Shown in pieces: positions 1 to 7,622 of a stretch of 64,000 nucleotides of DNA. The notes beneath the pieces are model-generated. The model did no database searches. It saw only the letters and a program-made list of their open reading frames with translations, and was not told the origin of the DNA. Position 1 is the first letter of the stretch. Every line of letters begins with the position of its first letter. Made by a program: the position numbers and the translations under genes. Source of the stretch: Flammeovirgaceae bacterium UBA5008 (GTDB lineage: Bacteria; Bacteroidota; Bacteroidia; Cytophagales; Cyclobacteriaceae). The stretch lies in contig DGYK01000064.1 of NCBI GenBank assembly GCA_002398365.1, positions 27,963 through 91,962 on the forward strand, given 5' to 3'.

Positions 1-208
1 TGACCGGAGAAAAACCACGGTGTGGATGGGGCCCTACACCGGCATGATCGGGCTCCACATGCGATGGTGCTTTGACATTTGCATGATGCAATAATAAAAA
101 TGGATCAATCTGCTCTACATTTTGGGTAGGCAATGGCTGGCGAATGGGCATGCCACCCATATCCATTTGATGTGCATATAATAATCGTGAGACGCTTCGT
201 GATTTCAT
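1..208 (-). CDS. Pirin family protein, N-terminal fragment
   Basis: The reverse strand reads in frame from an ATG at 208 to the window edge, giving 69 codons. The product starts MKSRSVSRLLYAHQMDMGG and carries DPFLLLHHA and HPHRGFSPV, the N-terminal cupin signature of pirins, where HPH supplies two of the metal ligands. Pirins are cytoplasmic bicupin proteins with quercetin dioxygenase-like or redox regulatory roles. The rest of the gene lies outside the window. It is the third gene of a leftward group with a receiver-like protein and a second pirin. Two other in-frame ATGs follow at about residues 20 and 22, but the upstream residues fit the family. The family call is firm, the start moderately so. 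Confidence 0.85.
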   Translation of the reverse strand, partial: MKSRSVSRLLYAHQMDMGGMPIRQPLPTQNVEQIDPFLLLHHANVKAPSHVEPDHAGVGPHPHRGFSPV

Positions 209-259
209 TTATTACTCGCGTTTAAGTCTAATTGAAATTATTTTAAAGAGCTCAAAAAT

Positions 260-571
260 TCATTTTGGTGTTTCAGCAACCGCCTCGTGAATTTCATTGA
301 AGAGCAAACCACTGCCGCCCCCATAGTGGCGTATGATTTTAACTGCAGGGTTCTTCATCAAAAATACTTCCTTCAATTTTTCTTCTGATGTTTCTTCCAC
401 CCCTCCGCCAATCAACACCAACTCAAAATTTTCTTTTTGAAAAAGAGCAACCGCCTCTTCATCGGTCAGAGCACCTTTGGCAGTCCAGCCGCGCTGACTT
501 TCAATCAAGCGCACTACGGTTTCCATAATTTGCGAGTGTCGTCCGATGATGAGAATGTGTAATGGGTTCAT
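260..571 (-). CDS. Receiver-like small protein between two pirin genes
   Basis: This 103-residue protein starts MNPLHILIIGRHSQIM and has alternating beta strands and helices like a CheY-type receiver (LHILIIG, FELVLIGGG). The phosphoacceptor region is degenerate: no clear acidic pocket follows strand 1 and the strand-3 Asp position reads Gly. It is probably a non-phosphorylated pseudo-receiver or a related flavodoxin-like fold (inference). It starts 10 bases after the upstream pirin-like gene and lies about 50 bases before the next pirin, so the three are probably cotranscribed. No function can be assigned from the sequence. Confidence 0.6.
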   Translation of the reverse strand: MNPLHILIIGRHSQIMETVVRLIESQRGWTAKGALTDEEAVALFQKENFELVLIGGGVEETSEEKLKEVFLMKNPAVKIIRHYGGGSGLLFNEIHEAVAETPK

Positions 572-581
572 GGAGATTTTT

Positions 582-1427
582 TTAGTTCATCGGTACTTCC
601 ATCAACAACACTTCAGCATCGCTGTCTGCAACAATGTCCAGTTTCTCTACATCCCACACGCCAAGGCCATCGCGCTTGTTCAGTGATTGTCCGTTGATAG
701 TCACATCGCCTTTGATGACAAACGCATACACACCATTGCCTTTCAGCTTTACATCATAGGAGGTTGAAAAACCTTTTTTCAGATTTCCCAAATGGAACCA
801 GGCATCCTGATTGATCCATACGCCATCATCTGTTTTTGAAGGGCTTACAATTTGCTGCAATTTGTTCACGCGATCTTCCGGCTTGAACGTAATCTGATCA
901 TACCGAGGTGTGATGTTGCGTTCTTTCGGGAAAACCCAGATTTGCAAAAAGTTTACTTTCGAATCTTTGTTCTTGTTGTACTCGCTGTGGTAGATGCCGG
1001 TGCCTGCGCTCATAATCTGTACATCGTTTTGGCGAATCACTGCTACGTTGCCCATACTGTCTTTATGTTCGAGGTCCCCTTCCAATGGAATCGAAATGAT
1101 TTCCATGTTATCGTGTGGATGTGTGCCGAAGCCCATACCGCCATCAACAAAGTCATCGTTCAACACGCGCAACTTTCCGAAATGGGTGCGAGTAGGATCA
1201 TAATAGTGAGCAAAACTAAAAGTGTGGTTCGTGTCTAACCAGCCGTGGTTGGCGTGGCCGCGCGTAGCAGCCTTGTGCAATACTGTGTTCATGGTTTTTG
1301 TTTCTTTAATGGGTAAATGATTGAATCCTACCAAGTCCGGTGTGGCAGCTTTCGATTCTGCGGAAGCAGCCAAACCAAGCGATACGGTTGATAAAATTCC
1401 TGTTTTTATAAAATCTGATCTTTTCAT
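582..1427 (-). CDS. Pirin-like bicupin (YhhW type) with N-terminal leader
   Basis: The 281-residue protein contains the YhhW-type pirin core from about residue 46 (RGHANHGWLDTNHTFSFAHY). The metal ligands are visible as H103 and H105 (HPHDNMEI) with H147 and E149 (YHSEY). These are offset by exactly 46 from the H57, H59, H101 and E103 reported for E. coli YhhW, so the core is intact. A leader of about 45 residues (MKRSDFIKTGILSTVSLGL) precedes it. It resembles a Tat or Sec signal but has KR rather than RR. If real, it would export a normally cytoplasmic enzyme; otherwise translation may begin at Met46. It is the first gene of the leftward pirin group and has inverted repeats upstream. Confidence 0.88.
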   Translation of the reverse strand: MKRSDFIKTGILSTVSLGLAASAESKAATPDLVGFNHLPIKETKTMNTVLHKAATRGHANHGWLDTNHTFSFAHYYDPTRTHFGKLRVLNDDFVDGGMGFGTHPHDNMEIISIPLEGDLEHKDSMGNVAVIRQNDVQIMSAGTGIYHSEYNKNKDSKVNFLQIWVFPKERNITPRYDQITFKPEDRVNKLQQIVSPSKTDDGVWINQDAWFHLGNLKKGFSTSYDVKLKGNGVYAFVIKGDVTINGQSLNKRDGLGVWDVEKLDIVADSDAEVLLMEVPMN

Positions 1428-1463
1428 ATATGCCCTTACAACATCAAATGTACAAATAAAGTT

Positions 1464-1489
1464 TATACAATTGTTGTATATACATGTAT
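1464..1489. promoter_or_regulatory. Two abutting inverted repeats upstream of pirin operon
   Basis: TATACAA-TTG-TTGTATA is a perfect 7-base inverted repeat at 1464-1480. It abuts the perfect palindrome ATACATGTAT at 1480-1489. Both lie 37-62 bases before the pirin-like start codon on the reverse strand, a typical place for a repressor operator. No regulator gene is adjacent, so the binding protein is unknown. MarR and HxlR proteins use similar AT-rich operators (inference). Confidence 0.5.
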
Positions 1490-1527
1490 TTATGTAAATG
1501 ATTGATTTACTGATGTTTAAAATTAAT

Positions 1528-2052
1528 TTAGATTGAAAAATAGCCGGTAGGAATCAGGTTTTCAGAAGGAATGCTCAATTTCTGCTGCAGCTCCAGACAG
1601 TGCTGGATGAGTTCAGCGTGGCTAAACTGATTGGTACGATCGATGGCCTCAATCTCGATAAACTGATCTCCGGAAGGAAGCTGGTCGAGGTGAATTTTGA
1701 TGTGACCGATCAAATAAATGTGGCGTGTTTTTTCTATTATTTGAATCAACTGACTTGAACGCCTCAGCTCATCCAAATCTTCTGGTGTAGGATGCAGATC
1801 ATATCGGTAGACGATAGTTCGTTCCGCACCATGTTCAGCAATCCGTTCGTAATGTGTGATCAAATTTTCAATAGTGCCTTGCCGCCACTTCAACTTTCCT
1901 TTGTTCGTGGCGAAATAATGATCGAGCTGGTGATCGGTTCCCACAAACGTGGCGCTCAGTTCTTTGAGTAGTTCATGAAAACGAGCCAGATCGGTTATGC
2001 GAGCCTTGAGTGTGTAGTCTTTGTAATCGAGTGGTTGCATCATGCGCAGCAA
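1528..2052 (-). CDS. CYTH domain protein (CyaB-like)
   Basis: The 174-residue protein matches the CYTH fold: LKARITDLARFHELL near the N-terminus, then GTDHQLDHYFATNKGKLKWR, ERTIVYRYDL and a late FIEIEAI strand. CYTH proteins are triphosphate tunnel enzymes hydrolysing or cyclising organic or inorganic triphosphates. The usual first-strand ExExK reads KDYTLK here, so both glutamates are missing, which may mean altered catalysis or a binding role. Alternative starts are the Met residues at positions 4 and 5. It stands alone between the pirin group and the oxidoreductase, with 30 bases to the latter. Confidence 0.72.
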   Translation of the reverse strand: MLRMMQPLDYKDYTLKARITDLARFHELLKELSATFVGTDHQLDHYFATNKGKLKWRQGTIENLITHYERIAEHGAERTIVYRYDLHPTPEDLDELRRSSQLIQIIEKTRHIYLIGHIKIHLDQLPSGDQFIEIEAIDRTNQFSHAELIQHCLELQQKLSIPSENLIPTGYFSI

Positions 2053-2082
2053 CCAAAGATACTAGCTTAGGGCTGAGAAATG

Positions 2083-2703
2083 CTACGACCGCTTGATTAC
2101 TTTAAAGGCCAGATTTCGGCCATGCCCTTGCATGATCGCCAAGTTAATCCAACTCAACGCAAACTTTTCGAGTAGCTCCACTTTATCATCACCACCAAAA
2201 TCCCAACACTCACTAAAACCAATTTGCTTCGCCAGATTTTGTGCCACCGCTTTAGCTTCTTGATCGTTACCGGCACAAAACATATCAATACCACCAAAAT
2301 CCAGATAGATTGGATTAGTCATATTTTCAAAACCCGTGCTGTTAAAGCATTTCACAATCTTACTCGACTTCGTTAGATCTTTCAAAGCGTGATAAGCAGT
2401 GGCATAAGGTTCAGGTCGCGTGCGAATGGAGTTAGTTGTGTCAATCAGGATTTTGTTTTTCACATCTCCCAATTGAGATGCCAATGTTAAAACCGCTTCT
2501 GGTGGTGTGGATATAATAATTACTTCTGCCCATGCAGTGGCTGCTTCAATTGGCTGAATCGTTGTTCCTGCAATGGCACTTGCTTTTTGCGATTTGGGAG
2601 AACTGGCATCGCGCACGCCAAAACTTACCTGATGGCCTGTCAGCACCAAGCGTTGAGCCAAAGCGCTTCCTACATTTCCGGTTCCAATAATTGCAATTTT
2701 CAT
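2083..2703 (-). CDS. NADP-dependent oxidoreductase, F420 reductase-like fold
   Basis: The 206-residue protein begins MKIAIIGTGNVGSALAQRL, a GxGxxG Rossmann dinucleotide-binding motif, followed by FGVRDASSPKS, which suits NADP phosphate binding. EVIIISTPPEAV and ILIDTTNSI are typical of COG2085 (NADPH-dependent F420 reductase-like and related NAD(P)-binding proteins). In bacteria without F420 these act on unknown substrates. The length matches the family. It is followed by the CYTH gene in the same direction. The fold call is firm, the substrate unknown. Confidence 0.78.
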   Translation of the reverse strand: MKIAIIGTGNVGSALAQRLVLTGHQVSFGVRDASSPKSQKASAIAGTTIQPIEAATAWAEVIIISTPPEAVLTLASQLGDVKNKILIDTTNSIRTRPEPYATAYHALKDLTKSSKIVKCFNSTGFENMTNPIYLDFGGIDMFCAGNDQEAKAVAQNLAKQIGFSECWDFGGDDKVELLEKFALSWINLAIMQGHGRNLAFKVIKRS

Positions 2704-2825
2704 AGTCTCCTTTTTTGATCATTTTTCATCTACCTACATCAAGCGTATTGCCGATACCATTTCAAATTTCATTTAAATTTTTCATTTTATCGAACAACTT
2801 GTAGTGCCAATTTAAGTTTTCGATT

Positions 2826-3584
2826 TCAAAAATTGCTGATGGTGAAACCATACGTCCAGAAGAAATCGAACGGCTTGAGTCCGAGCAACTCCACATTTTC
2901 ATATGAATAGCGCACAGCAGTTCGAAGCGCAATGTGTTTAGCAATGGGAAACTCGAGTGATTCTTCCGTATGAAAACGATAATTGAAAGATTCGCTCAGC
3001 GATTGCTGCCACCAAAATTCATAATTGATTCGCAGCTTGCTCTTCAACACATGCCGCCCAAAAATTCGGCCAGTCAATCGCCATGTTTCAATCACATGGT
3101 TGCCGTTGTATTTTTCGTCATCGAAAATGGTGCCGCCAAATCGGGTGTTTTCGTATGTTATCGTAGTCGATAACTTGAGTATCGATGGTTTCGTTTGCAC
3201 CACATTCCATGTTACCCCCGGCCCAATTTGATAACGAAAATCAATTTTTCTCCGCAGGTTCGTTTCTACCAATCCCATCACGTAAGGATAAACTTTATTC
3301 AATGGCTTAAGGTAAATAAAGTTGGAAGAAATGACATCGTTTTCGGTGAGATTGTATCGTGTAGTTCCATATTGATAGTCGTTGCGCGTGCTTAATCCCC
3401 ACTTAGCATTTGAGTGTGCTACCTCCAGCCGATGAAGGAGTAGTGTGCGCGCTACATTTCCATCGAGAACCGACACAGTAGCATTAAACTTTATCTGTAA
3501 CCGAATACTGTCACTTTCATTCAGCTGCGCCTCCGCAGAAATTGCCGCAAGTAAAATCAGCATGAAGATGCTATACTTTCTCAT
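2826..3584 (-). CDS. DUF481-type outer-membrane barrel protein
   Basis: A signal peptide (MRKYSIFMLILLAAISAEAQ) is followed by about 230 residues of alternating amphipathic strands rich in Tyr, Arg and Asn: RTLLLHRLEVAHSNAKWGL, NDYQYGTTRYNLTEND, YPYVMGLVETNLRRKIDF, and a C-terminal aromatic ending (FTISNF). Periodicity and the terminal Phe fit a small outer-membrane beta barrel of the DUF481 (YdiY-like) family. The role is unknown; some family members respond to salt. It is separated from the upstream fusion gene by a hairpin terminator and is probably monocistronic. About 120 bases downstream hold nothing recognisable. Confidence 0.68.
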   Translation of the reverse strand: MRKYSIFMLILLAAISAEAQLNESDSIRLQIKFNATVSVLDGNVARTLLLHRLEVAHSNAKWGLSTRNDYQYGTTRYNLTENDVISSNFIYLKPLNKVYPYVMGLVETNLRRKIDFRYQIGPGVTWNVVQTKPSILKLSTTITYENTRFGGTIFDDEKYNGNHVIETWRLTGRIFGRHVLKSKLRINYEFWWQQSLSESFNYRFHTEESLEFPIAKHIALRTAVRYSYENVELLGLKPFDFFWTYGFTISNF

Positions 3585-3619
3585 AATCTATGAATCGTTA
3601 AAAGAAAATCAATCAGCAA

Positions 3620-3654
3620 AAGGCGTCTCACCAACAATTGTGGCAAGACGCCTT
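3620..3654 (-). terminator. Hairpin terminator after DJ-1-hydrolase gene
   Basis: A perfect 9-base stem (AAGGCGTCT at 3620-3628 with AGACGCCTT at 3646-3654) encloses a 17-base loop. It lies just past the stop codon of the leftward gene ending at 3672. On the reverse strand it is followed by a short T-rich stretch, so it is a plausible but weak intrinsic terminator. Confidence 0.6.
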
Positions 3655-3671
3655 GTTGATATGGAATCTGA

Positions 3672-5183
3672 TTATTTGATACTCGTTAAGATCTGTAAAA
3701 ACTCAGCAGGCTGCACCACAAAAGGTAAGTGCGATGTGTTCATCACAAAAGTTTGTTTGATGGTGCCATTGTTCTTCACCATCATCTTTTGCAACTCATA
3801 TCCCACAGCCGCATCGTTCGAAGTATGGATGTAATACTTTGGCACACTACCAAACTTAGCAGCAGTTAACACTACTTTCTCACCGAGCGGTTTTGCCGGT
3901 TCGGCTTTGTGATACTTCACCAATGCTTCCTTCATAAAATCAGGACAGTCGGCACACACGGCCGGAGCGATCACCTCTTTTTTGATAGAGGCTGCTGAAT
4001 AATCGGCTGTAAATTCCAATGAAGTACCTGCTTTGCTTTCTTTATCTTGATTGGCGAGTGTTAATAAATCTTCGCCATTACGAGGCAAGTAGGCCGACAC
4101 ATAAACGAGCTTGCTGATTTTAGTCGGAATATTTTCCGCTACCTGCGATACGACAATACCCGCCATACTGTGACCGACTAATGTTACTTTTCCAGGCTGT
4201 TGATTCACTGCATCGGTCACCGTTTTTACATAATCCTTTAATGTCACTTTATTGGCCGCTGTTAAATCGATACCATGTGCAGGCAAGTTCACGACTACCA
4301 CATTTGCATTTTGCGCCAATTGGTTTCGCACAAAGCCCCAAGCACTCTCATCCGCCCAAGCACCATGCACCAGTACATAGGTAGGATAATTTTTGCGTTG
4401 CTTCTCCAACTCTTTTACCACCAACTCGGCTGCTGCCGCACCTGAGTTTTGTTGTTGTCCGGTGATGAGGTTACCGTCTTGTACTGCAAATGCCGAAAAA
4501 GGAGAACCTACCGTAAATTTAGAATTTGGCATTTCGCGCGCCTCATCCTCAATTCGAAAAGGTTGAATCTTCATGCCTACATAGTTGTCGGCATATTGTT
4601 CTTCCGATGAAGCAAAGCCTGTCCATTTCTTACCATCCACTAAAAATTTGCCGTTGGGCAATTTTGTATTTAGCAAAATAGAAGTGCCATGACAAATAGC
4701 TGCTGTCGGTTTTCCGGTTAGATAAAAATCAACAAAGAATTTTTCGATCTCCGGATTCTTATACAAGGTGTACATGGGACCTTGTCCGCCACAAACAAAA
4801 ATCGCTTTGTAGTCGTTAGCCTTTAGGTTGGATAGCTTCAATGTGTTTTTCACAAGCGCCATCTTTGCAGGATCTTTCTTGAACCCGAGTGAGATGTAAT
4901 CAAAAGCGGCATACTTGCTGGCATCTTCCGGATCGCTGAATCCATCGAAGAATAGTTCACCACCTTCCAGGCTGGCAATATCTACTGTGTAACCTGCCTC
5001 ACTGAAAACCCAATAAGGATGGGTAAGTTCGGCATACCACACACCAATCGGCCAACCGGTTTGCTGACTAGTAGATTTGTTCGATGCAATCATCAATACT
5101 TTGCCGTTGTTGCCGGCATTGTGTTGCGCATGTGCTATTAATGTGCTCACGACAACGATGAGTAGTAAAATTATTTTCTTCAT
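3672..5183 (-). CDS. Exported DJ-1/PfpI - alpha/beta hydrolase fusion
   Basis: From the ATG at 5183 the protein has 503 residues. Residues 1-20 (MKKIILLLIVVVSTLIAHAQ) are a signal peptide. Residues 27-260 form a DJ-1/PfpI domain of Hsp31 or glyoxalase III type, with the nucleophile elbow AAICHGTS (C164, H165) and FVCGGQGPMY. Residues 268-503 form an esterase-type alpha/beta hydrolase (YVLVHGAWADESAW) with GHSM (S339), D457 and H485 as the likely triad. This resembles plant methylesterase-like and EstA proteins. Both active sites look intact. The gene is divergent from an HxlR regulator, suggesting induction by an electrophile (inference). An in-frame start at 5213 would put ten residues before the signal, so 5183 is preferred. 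Confidence 0.85.
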   Translation of the reverse strand: MKKIILLLIVVVSTLIAHAQHNAGNNGKVLMIASNKSTSQQTGWPIGVWYAELTHPYWVFSEAGYTVDIASLEGGELFFDGFSDPEDASKYAAFDYISLGFKKDPAKMALVKNTLKLSNLKANDYKAIFVCGGQGPMYTLYKNPEIEKFFVDFYLTGKPTAAICHGTSILLNTKLPNGKFLVDGKKWTGFASSEEQYADNYVGMKIQPFRIEDEAREMPNSKFTVGSPFSAFAVQDGNLITGQQQNSGAAAAELVVKELEKQRKNYPTYVLVHGAWADESAWGFVRNQLAQNANVVVVNLPAHGIDLTAANKVTLKDYVKTVTDAVNQQPGKVTLVGHSMAGIVVSQVAENIPTKISKLVYVSAYLPRNGEDLLTLANQDKESKAGTSLEFTADYSAASIKKEVIAPAVCADCPDFMKEALVKYHKAEPAKPLGEKVVLTAAKFGSVPKYYIHTSNDAAVGYELQKMMVKNNGTIKQTFVMNTSHLPFVVQPAEFLQILTSIK

Positions 5184-5337
5184 AGTTTTTTTGTTTTGAA
5201 ACTGATCAATCAAAATTGCACCTGATTTGTTCCTTGCGACAACATATGCACCTATTTGAAGGATACTATCTTTTAGGAAAGAATGAAAGGCAGTGTGATT
5301 TGCAAGAAGTGTGTTACCTTCATTTTAAATTATTGTT

Positions 5338-5700
5338 ATGCCCGACTTCATTTACGACAAAAAAGTATACTACAATCCGGTTGAGTTTGCGATGGATCGC
5401 ATCGGAGGCACGTGGAAGATGCCGATTTTGTGGCGCTTGCGCGAAAAGACCTTGCGCTATGGCGAACTAAAAAGCGACTTGCCACACATTACTCACAAAA
5501 TGCTTTCGAGTGTGTTGCGCAGTCTGGAAAAGGAAGGATTCATCACACGCAAAGTTCATCCGGTAGTTCCCCCCAAAGTTGAATACACGATTACCAAACG
5601 TGGATTAAAGGCAATTCCCATCATTGAAATTGTGCGCAAGTACGGCACAGACCTGATGAAGGAGTTTGGTGTGAAGGTAAAAGAAGCTGAGAAGAAGTAA
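5338..5700 (+). CDS. HxlR family transcriptional regulator
   Basis: The 120-residue protein shows the HxlR winged helix: NPVEFAMDRIGGTWKMPILW, LRYGELKSDLPHITHKML, LRSLEKEGFITRKV, KVEYTITKRG. The length is typical. HxlR proteins bind DNA as dimers and often respond to aldehydes, quinones or redox stress. The usual N-terminal Cys of redox-sensing members is absent. It is divergent from the DJ-1-hydrolase fusion with about 150 bases between, so it is the likely regulator of that gene. The intergenic region contains GATACTATC but no strong operator. Confidence 0.9.
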   Translation: MPDFIYDKKVYYNPVEFAMDRIGGTWKMPILWRLREKTLRYGELKSDLPHITHKMLSSVLRSLEKEGFITRKVHPVVPPKVEYTITKRGLKAIPIIEIVRKYGTDLMKEFGVKVKEAEKK

Positions 5701-5703
5701 TTT

Positions 5704-6050
5704 TTATTGACGTGCCAGTGCAATCGCCTGTCTAAGTATATCATTCAATTTTCGTAGCGGAATATCTTTTACCGGATCGATTAACAAAATTTTCATTCGT
5801 GCTCGCTTTTCTTGAATTAGATCTGGATGATGAACGCTTGATCCTTCCACGATGCCTAGGTAAGGTTGCCCTGTTTTTCGGTGTACCCACAAATAGCAAA
5901 ACCGCTTTTCGCCATAATAATAAAATGCATGCCATACTGCCATGACTCACGGATGGATGAATCTTGCTTTAGAATATGTGCTCGCAAAAATTGCAGGCAC
6001 GATCGGATGGGTTCCTCGTGCTTAAGGAAATACTGATCAGCTGGACTCAT
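5704..6050 (-). pseudogene. DUF1801 protein gene, frameshifted in a T run
   Basis: Two overlapping reverse frames together rebuild one DUF1801 (YdhG-like) protein. The N-terminal part starts at ATG 6050 (MSPADQYFLKHEEPIRS) and runs to SWQYGMHF. The C-terminal part continues one base back with YYYGEKRFCYLWVHRKTGQ and ends at 5704. The junction is the TTTT run of CATTTTATTATTATGG near 5923-5933; a fifth T would restore one frame of about 115 residues. The start overlaps the GlxA-type gene stop (ATGA), implying coupling. It may be a real inactivation, a sequencing error or, less likely, programmed -1 slippage. Confidence 0.8.
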
Positions 6051-7030
6051 AACCGAATCGCTTCCTTGTTATATCGGTTCCGGTAATCGATAGGTGACAA
6101 TCCCGTGATTTTTTTAAACACTGTCCGAAAGGCTTTCGTGTCGGTGTATCCTACATCGTACATCACTTCATTGACATTCTTGCGGCTCGTTTCCAAACTC
6201 TTCTTGGCAGCTTCCATCTTCACCCGCTGAATGTATTCTACCGGAGTATTATTAGTCGCTTTCTTAAAACGTCTTTCAAAATTTCTCCGTCCAATTGCAA
6301 ACTTGGAGGCAAGGTCTTCCACGGAAATTTTATCGGACACATTGCTCTCAATAAATTGTTGTGCTTTTTTCACCGGCTCGTCTGTATGGCTGCTTTGTCC
6401 CTTGAACATGATAAAGGGCGATTGCGTATGGCGATCCATTTCAATTTCATAATACTTGGAAAACAAAATCGCCATGTCGCGCGAAGTGTATTTTTCAAGA
6501 AGATATAAAAGCAGATTCCAAAAGGAGTTCGCTCCACCGCTGCTGTAAATTCCACTCTCATCGGTAATGATCTTGTCCGAAACCAAATGCACTTCCGGAA
6601 ATAGCTTTTGAAAATCTTCTGTGGCGGACCAATGCGTAGAACACTTTTTCCCTTCCAGTAAACCGGTGGCCGCCAGCAAAAACGAACCCACACATAAGCT
6701 TGCTACTTCAGCTCCTTTCCGGTGCTGCAAATTTATCCATGGAAAAAAATCTTTATTGTCTTCGATTACCTGCTTCATTTCACCATTAACTGCAGGAATG
6801 ATAATCAAATCTGTTGCTTTGACTTGCTGGATGGATTTATCCGGAGTAACTGCAAAAGCTCTACCATATACTTCCGGTTGATTGGTGATTCCCACCAGCT
6901 CAACCTTAAACAATTCAGGTTTGCCCGCACTCCTCAAAAATTCATTGGTCTTCGAAAACAAGTTGTTTGCTCCGTCAATGCAACTCAACGCGACTGCGCC
7001 TTTCGGAACTAGTATGGATATATGCTTCAT
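6047..7030 (-). CDS. GlxA/FtrA-type regulator (DJ-1/PfpI + AraC HTH)
   Basis: The 327-residue protein has an N-terminal class I amidotransferase-like domain (residues 1-190) with EVASLCVGSFLLAATGLLEG, followed by IYSSGGANSFWNLLLYL. A C-terminal AraC/XylS double helix-turn-helix covers about 225-320 (SVEDLASKFAIGRRNFERRF, NEVMYDVGYTDTKAFRTVF). This is the GlxA/FtrA/ArgR family, which senses small nitrogenous or aldehyde ligands. It is followed by a coupled DUF1801 gene and divergent from a GyrI-like gene. Paired TGTCGCA repeats lie in the shared promoter region and are its probable binding site. Confidence 0.9.
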   Translation of the reverse strand: MKHISILVPKGAVALSCIDGANNLFSKTNEFLRSAGKPELFKVELVGITNQPEVYGRAFAVTPDKSIQQVKATDLIIIPAVNGEMKQVIEDNKDFFPWINLQHRKGAEVASLCVGSFLLAATGLLEGKKCSTHWSATEDFQKLFPEVHLVSDKIITDESGIYSSGGANSFWNLLLYLLEKYTSRDMAILFSKYYEIEMDRHTQSPFIMFKGQSSHTDEPVKKAQQFIESNVSDKISVEDLASKFAIGRRNFERRFKKATNNTPVEYIQRVKMEAAKKSLETSRKNVNEVMYDVGYTDTKAFRTVFKKITGLSPIDYRNRYNKEAIRL

Positions 7031-7069
7031 TAACTAAAAATTTTATCTCACGAAGATAAGGCAGTCAAT

Positions 7070-7098
7070 TGTCGCAATCAACCCATGAGGATGTCGCA
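7070..7098. promoter_or_regulatory. TGTCGCA direct repeat, candidate GlxA-type site
   Basis: TGTCGCA occurs at 7070-7076 and again at 7092-7098, a 22-base period (two helical turns) on the same face of DNA. This matches how AraC-family proteins bind tandem half-sites. TGTCGC is also the half-site reported for the related ArgR of Pseudomonas. The repeat lies between the GlxA-type gene and the divergent GyrI-like gene. Confidence 0.5.
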
Positions 7099-7153
7099 TT
7101 TGCACGCTCCCGAGACCGGTTTTCCTAGCCACATTTGTATCGATTCTACGATT

Positions 7154-7576
7154 ATGGAAGAAAGAATTATCAAAAATGATATCACGGCACTTTGTGTTAC
7201 AGCTCGTTCTTTTCCTGAAGGAATAGCCGATGCGTTTGAGCAGATTTACTCGCTTATGCCTTCGAAAGATCGATTGCTCATCGGATTATCGAAACCAAAT
7301 CGGGAAGGGAGCATTATTTATAAAGCCGGCTTTGAATTATTGGAAGGGGAAAGTTCAGTGAAGGGATTGGAAGAAATTTTAATTCCATCCGGAAATTATC
7401 TCTGTCACTCCATACGTGGCTTTGCTGAAAATCCATTTCTTATTAAATATGCTTTTGATGAATTGTTGCAAGATGCTCGACTCGATCCGAATGGTTTTTG
7501 CCTTGAACTTTATGTGAAGCCCAATGAAGTGTGGTGCATGGTTCCTTGCCGCAAAAAGATTAAATTTTGGTATTGA
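7154..7576 (+). CDS. GyrI-like effector-binding domain protein
   Basis: From ATG 7154 the product has 140 residues. NDITALCVTARSFPEGI, RLLIGLSKPN, IPSGNYLCHSIRGF and CLELYVKPNEVWCMVP follow the beta-alpha-beta layout of the GyrI/SOUL-type small-molecule binding domain (as in Rob and BmrR effector domains) without a DNA-binding part. Such stand-alone domains bind or hydrolyse small toxic compounds. An in-frame ATG at 7085 would add 23 residues overlapping the candidate operator, so the later start is preferred. It leads a rightward series of detoxification genes. A second family member lies at 28996-29457. Confidence 0.6.
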   Translation: MEERIIKNDITALCVTARSFPEGIADAFEQIYSLMPSKDRLLIGLSKPNREGSIIYKAGFELLEGESSVKGLEEILIPSGNYLCHSIRGFAENPFLIKYAFDELLQDARLDPNGFCLELYVKPNEVWCMVPCRKKIKFWY

Positions 7577-7622
7577 TGTAATTCTACAACACCTTTTCAC
7601 TATAAATGTCAATTTTTAATTT

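Noticed and set aside
852..1238. Forward frame of 128 codons inside the pirin-like gene
   Set aside because: It is antisense to a gene with an intact catalytic signature and has no domain.
3445..3834. Forward frame of 129 codons across the DUF481 end and terminator
   Set aside because: It spans the hairpin terminator and is antisense to two real genes.
5918..5935. Programmed -1 frameshift in the DUF1801 gene
   Set aside because: T-TTT slippage is possible, but there is no full heptamer or clear downstream pseudoknot; simple indel or sequencing error is more likely.
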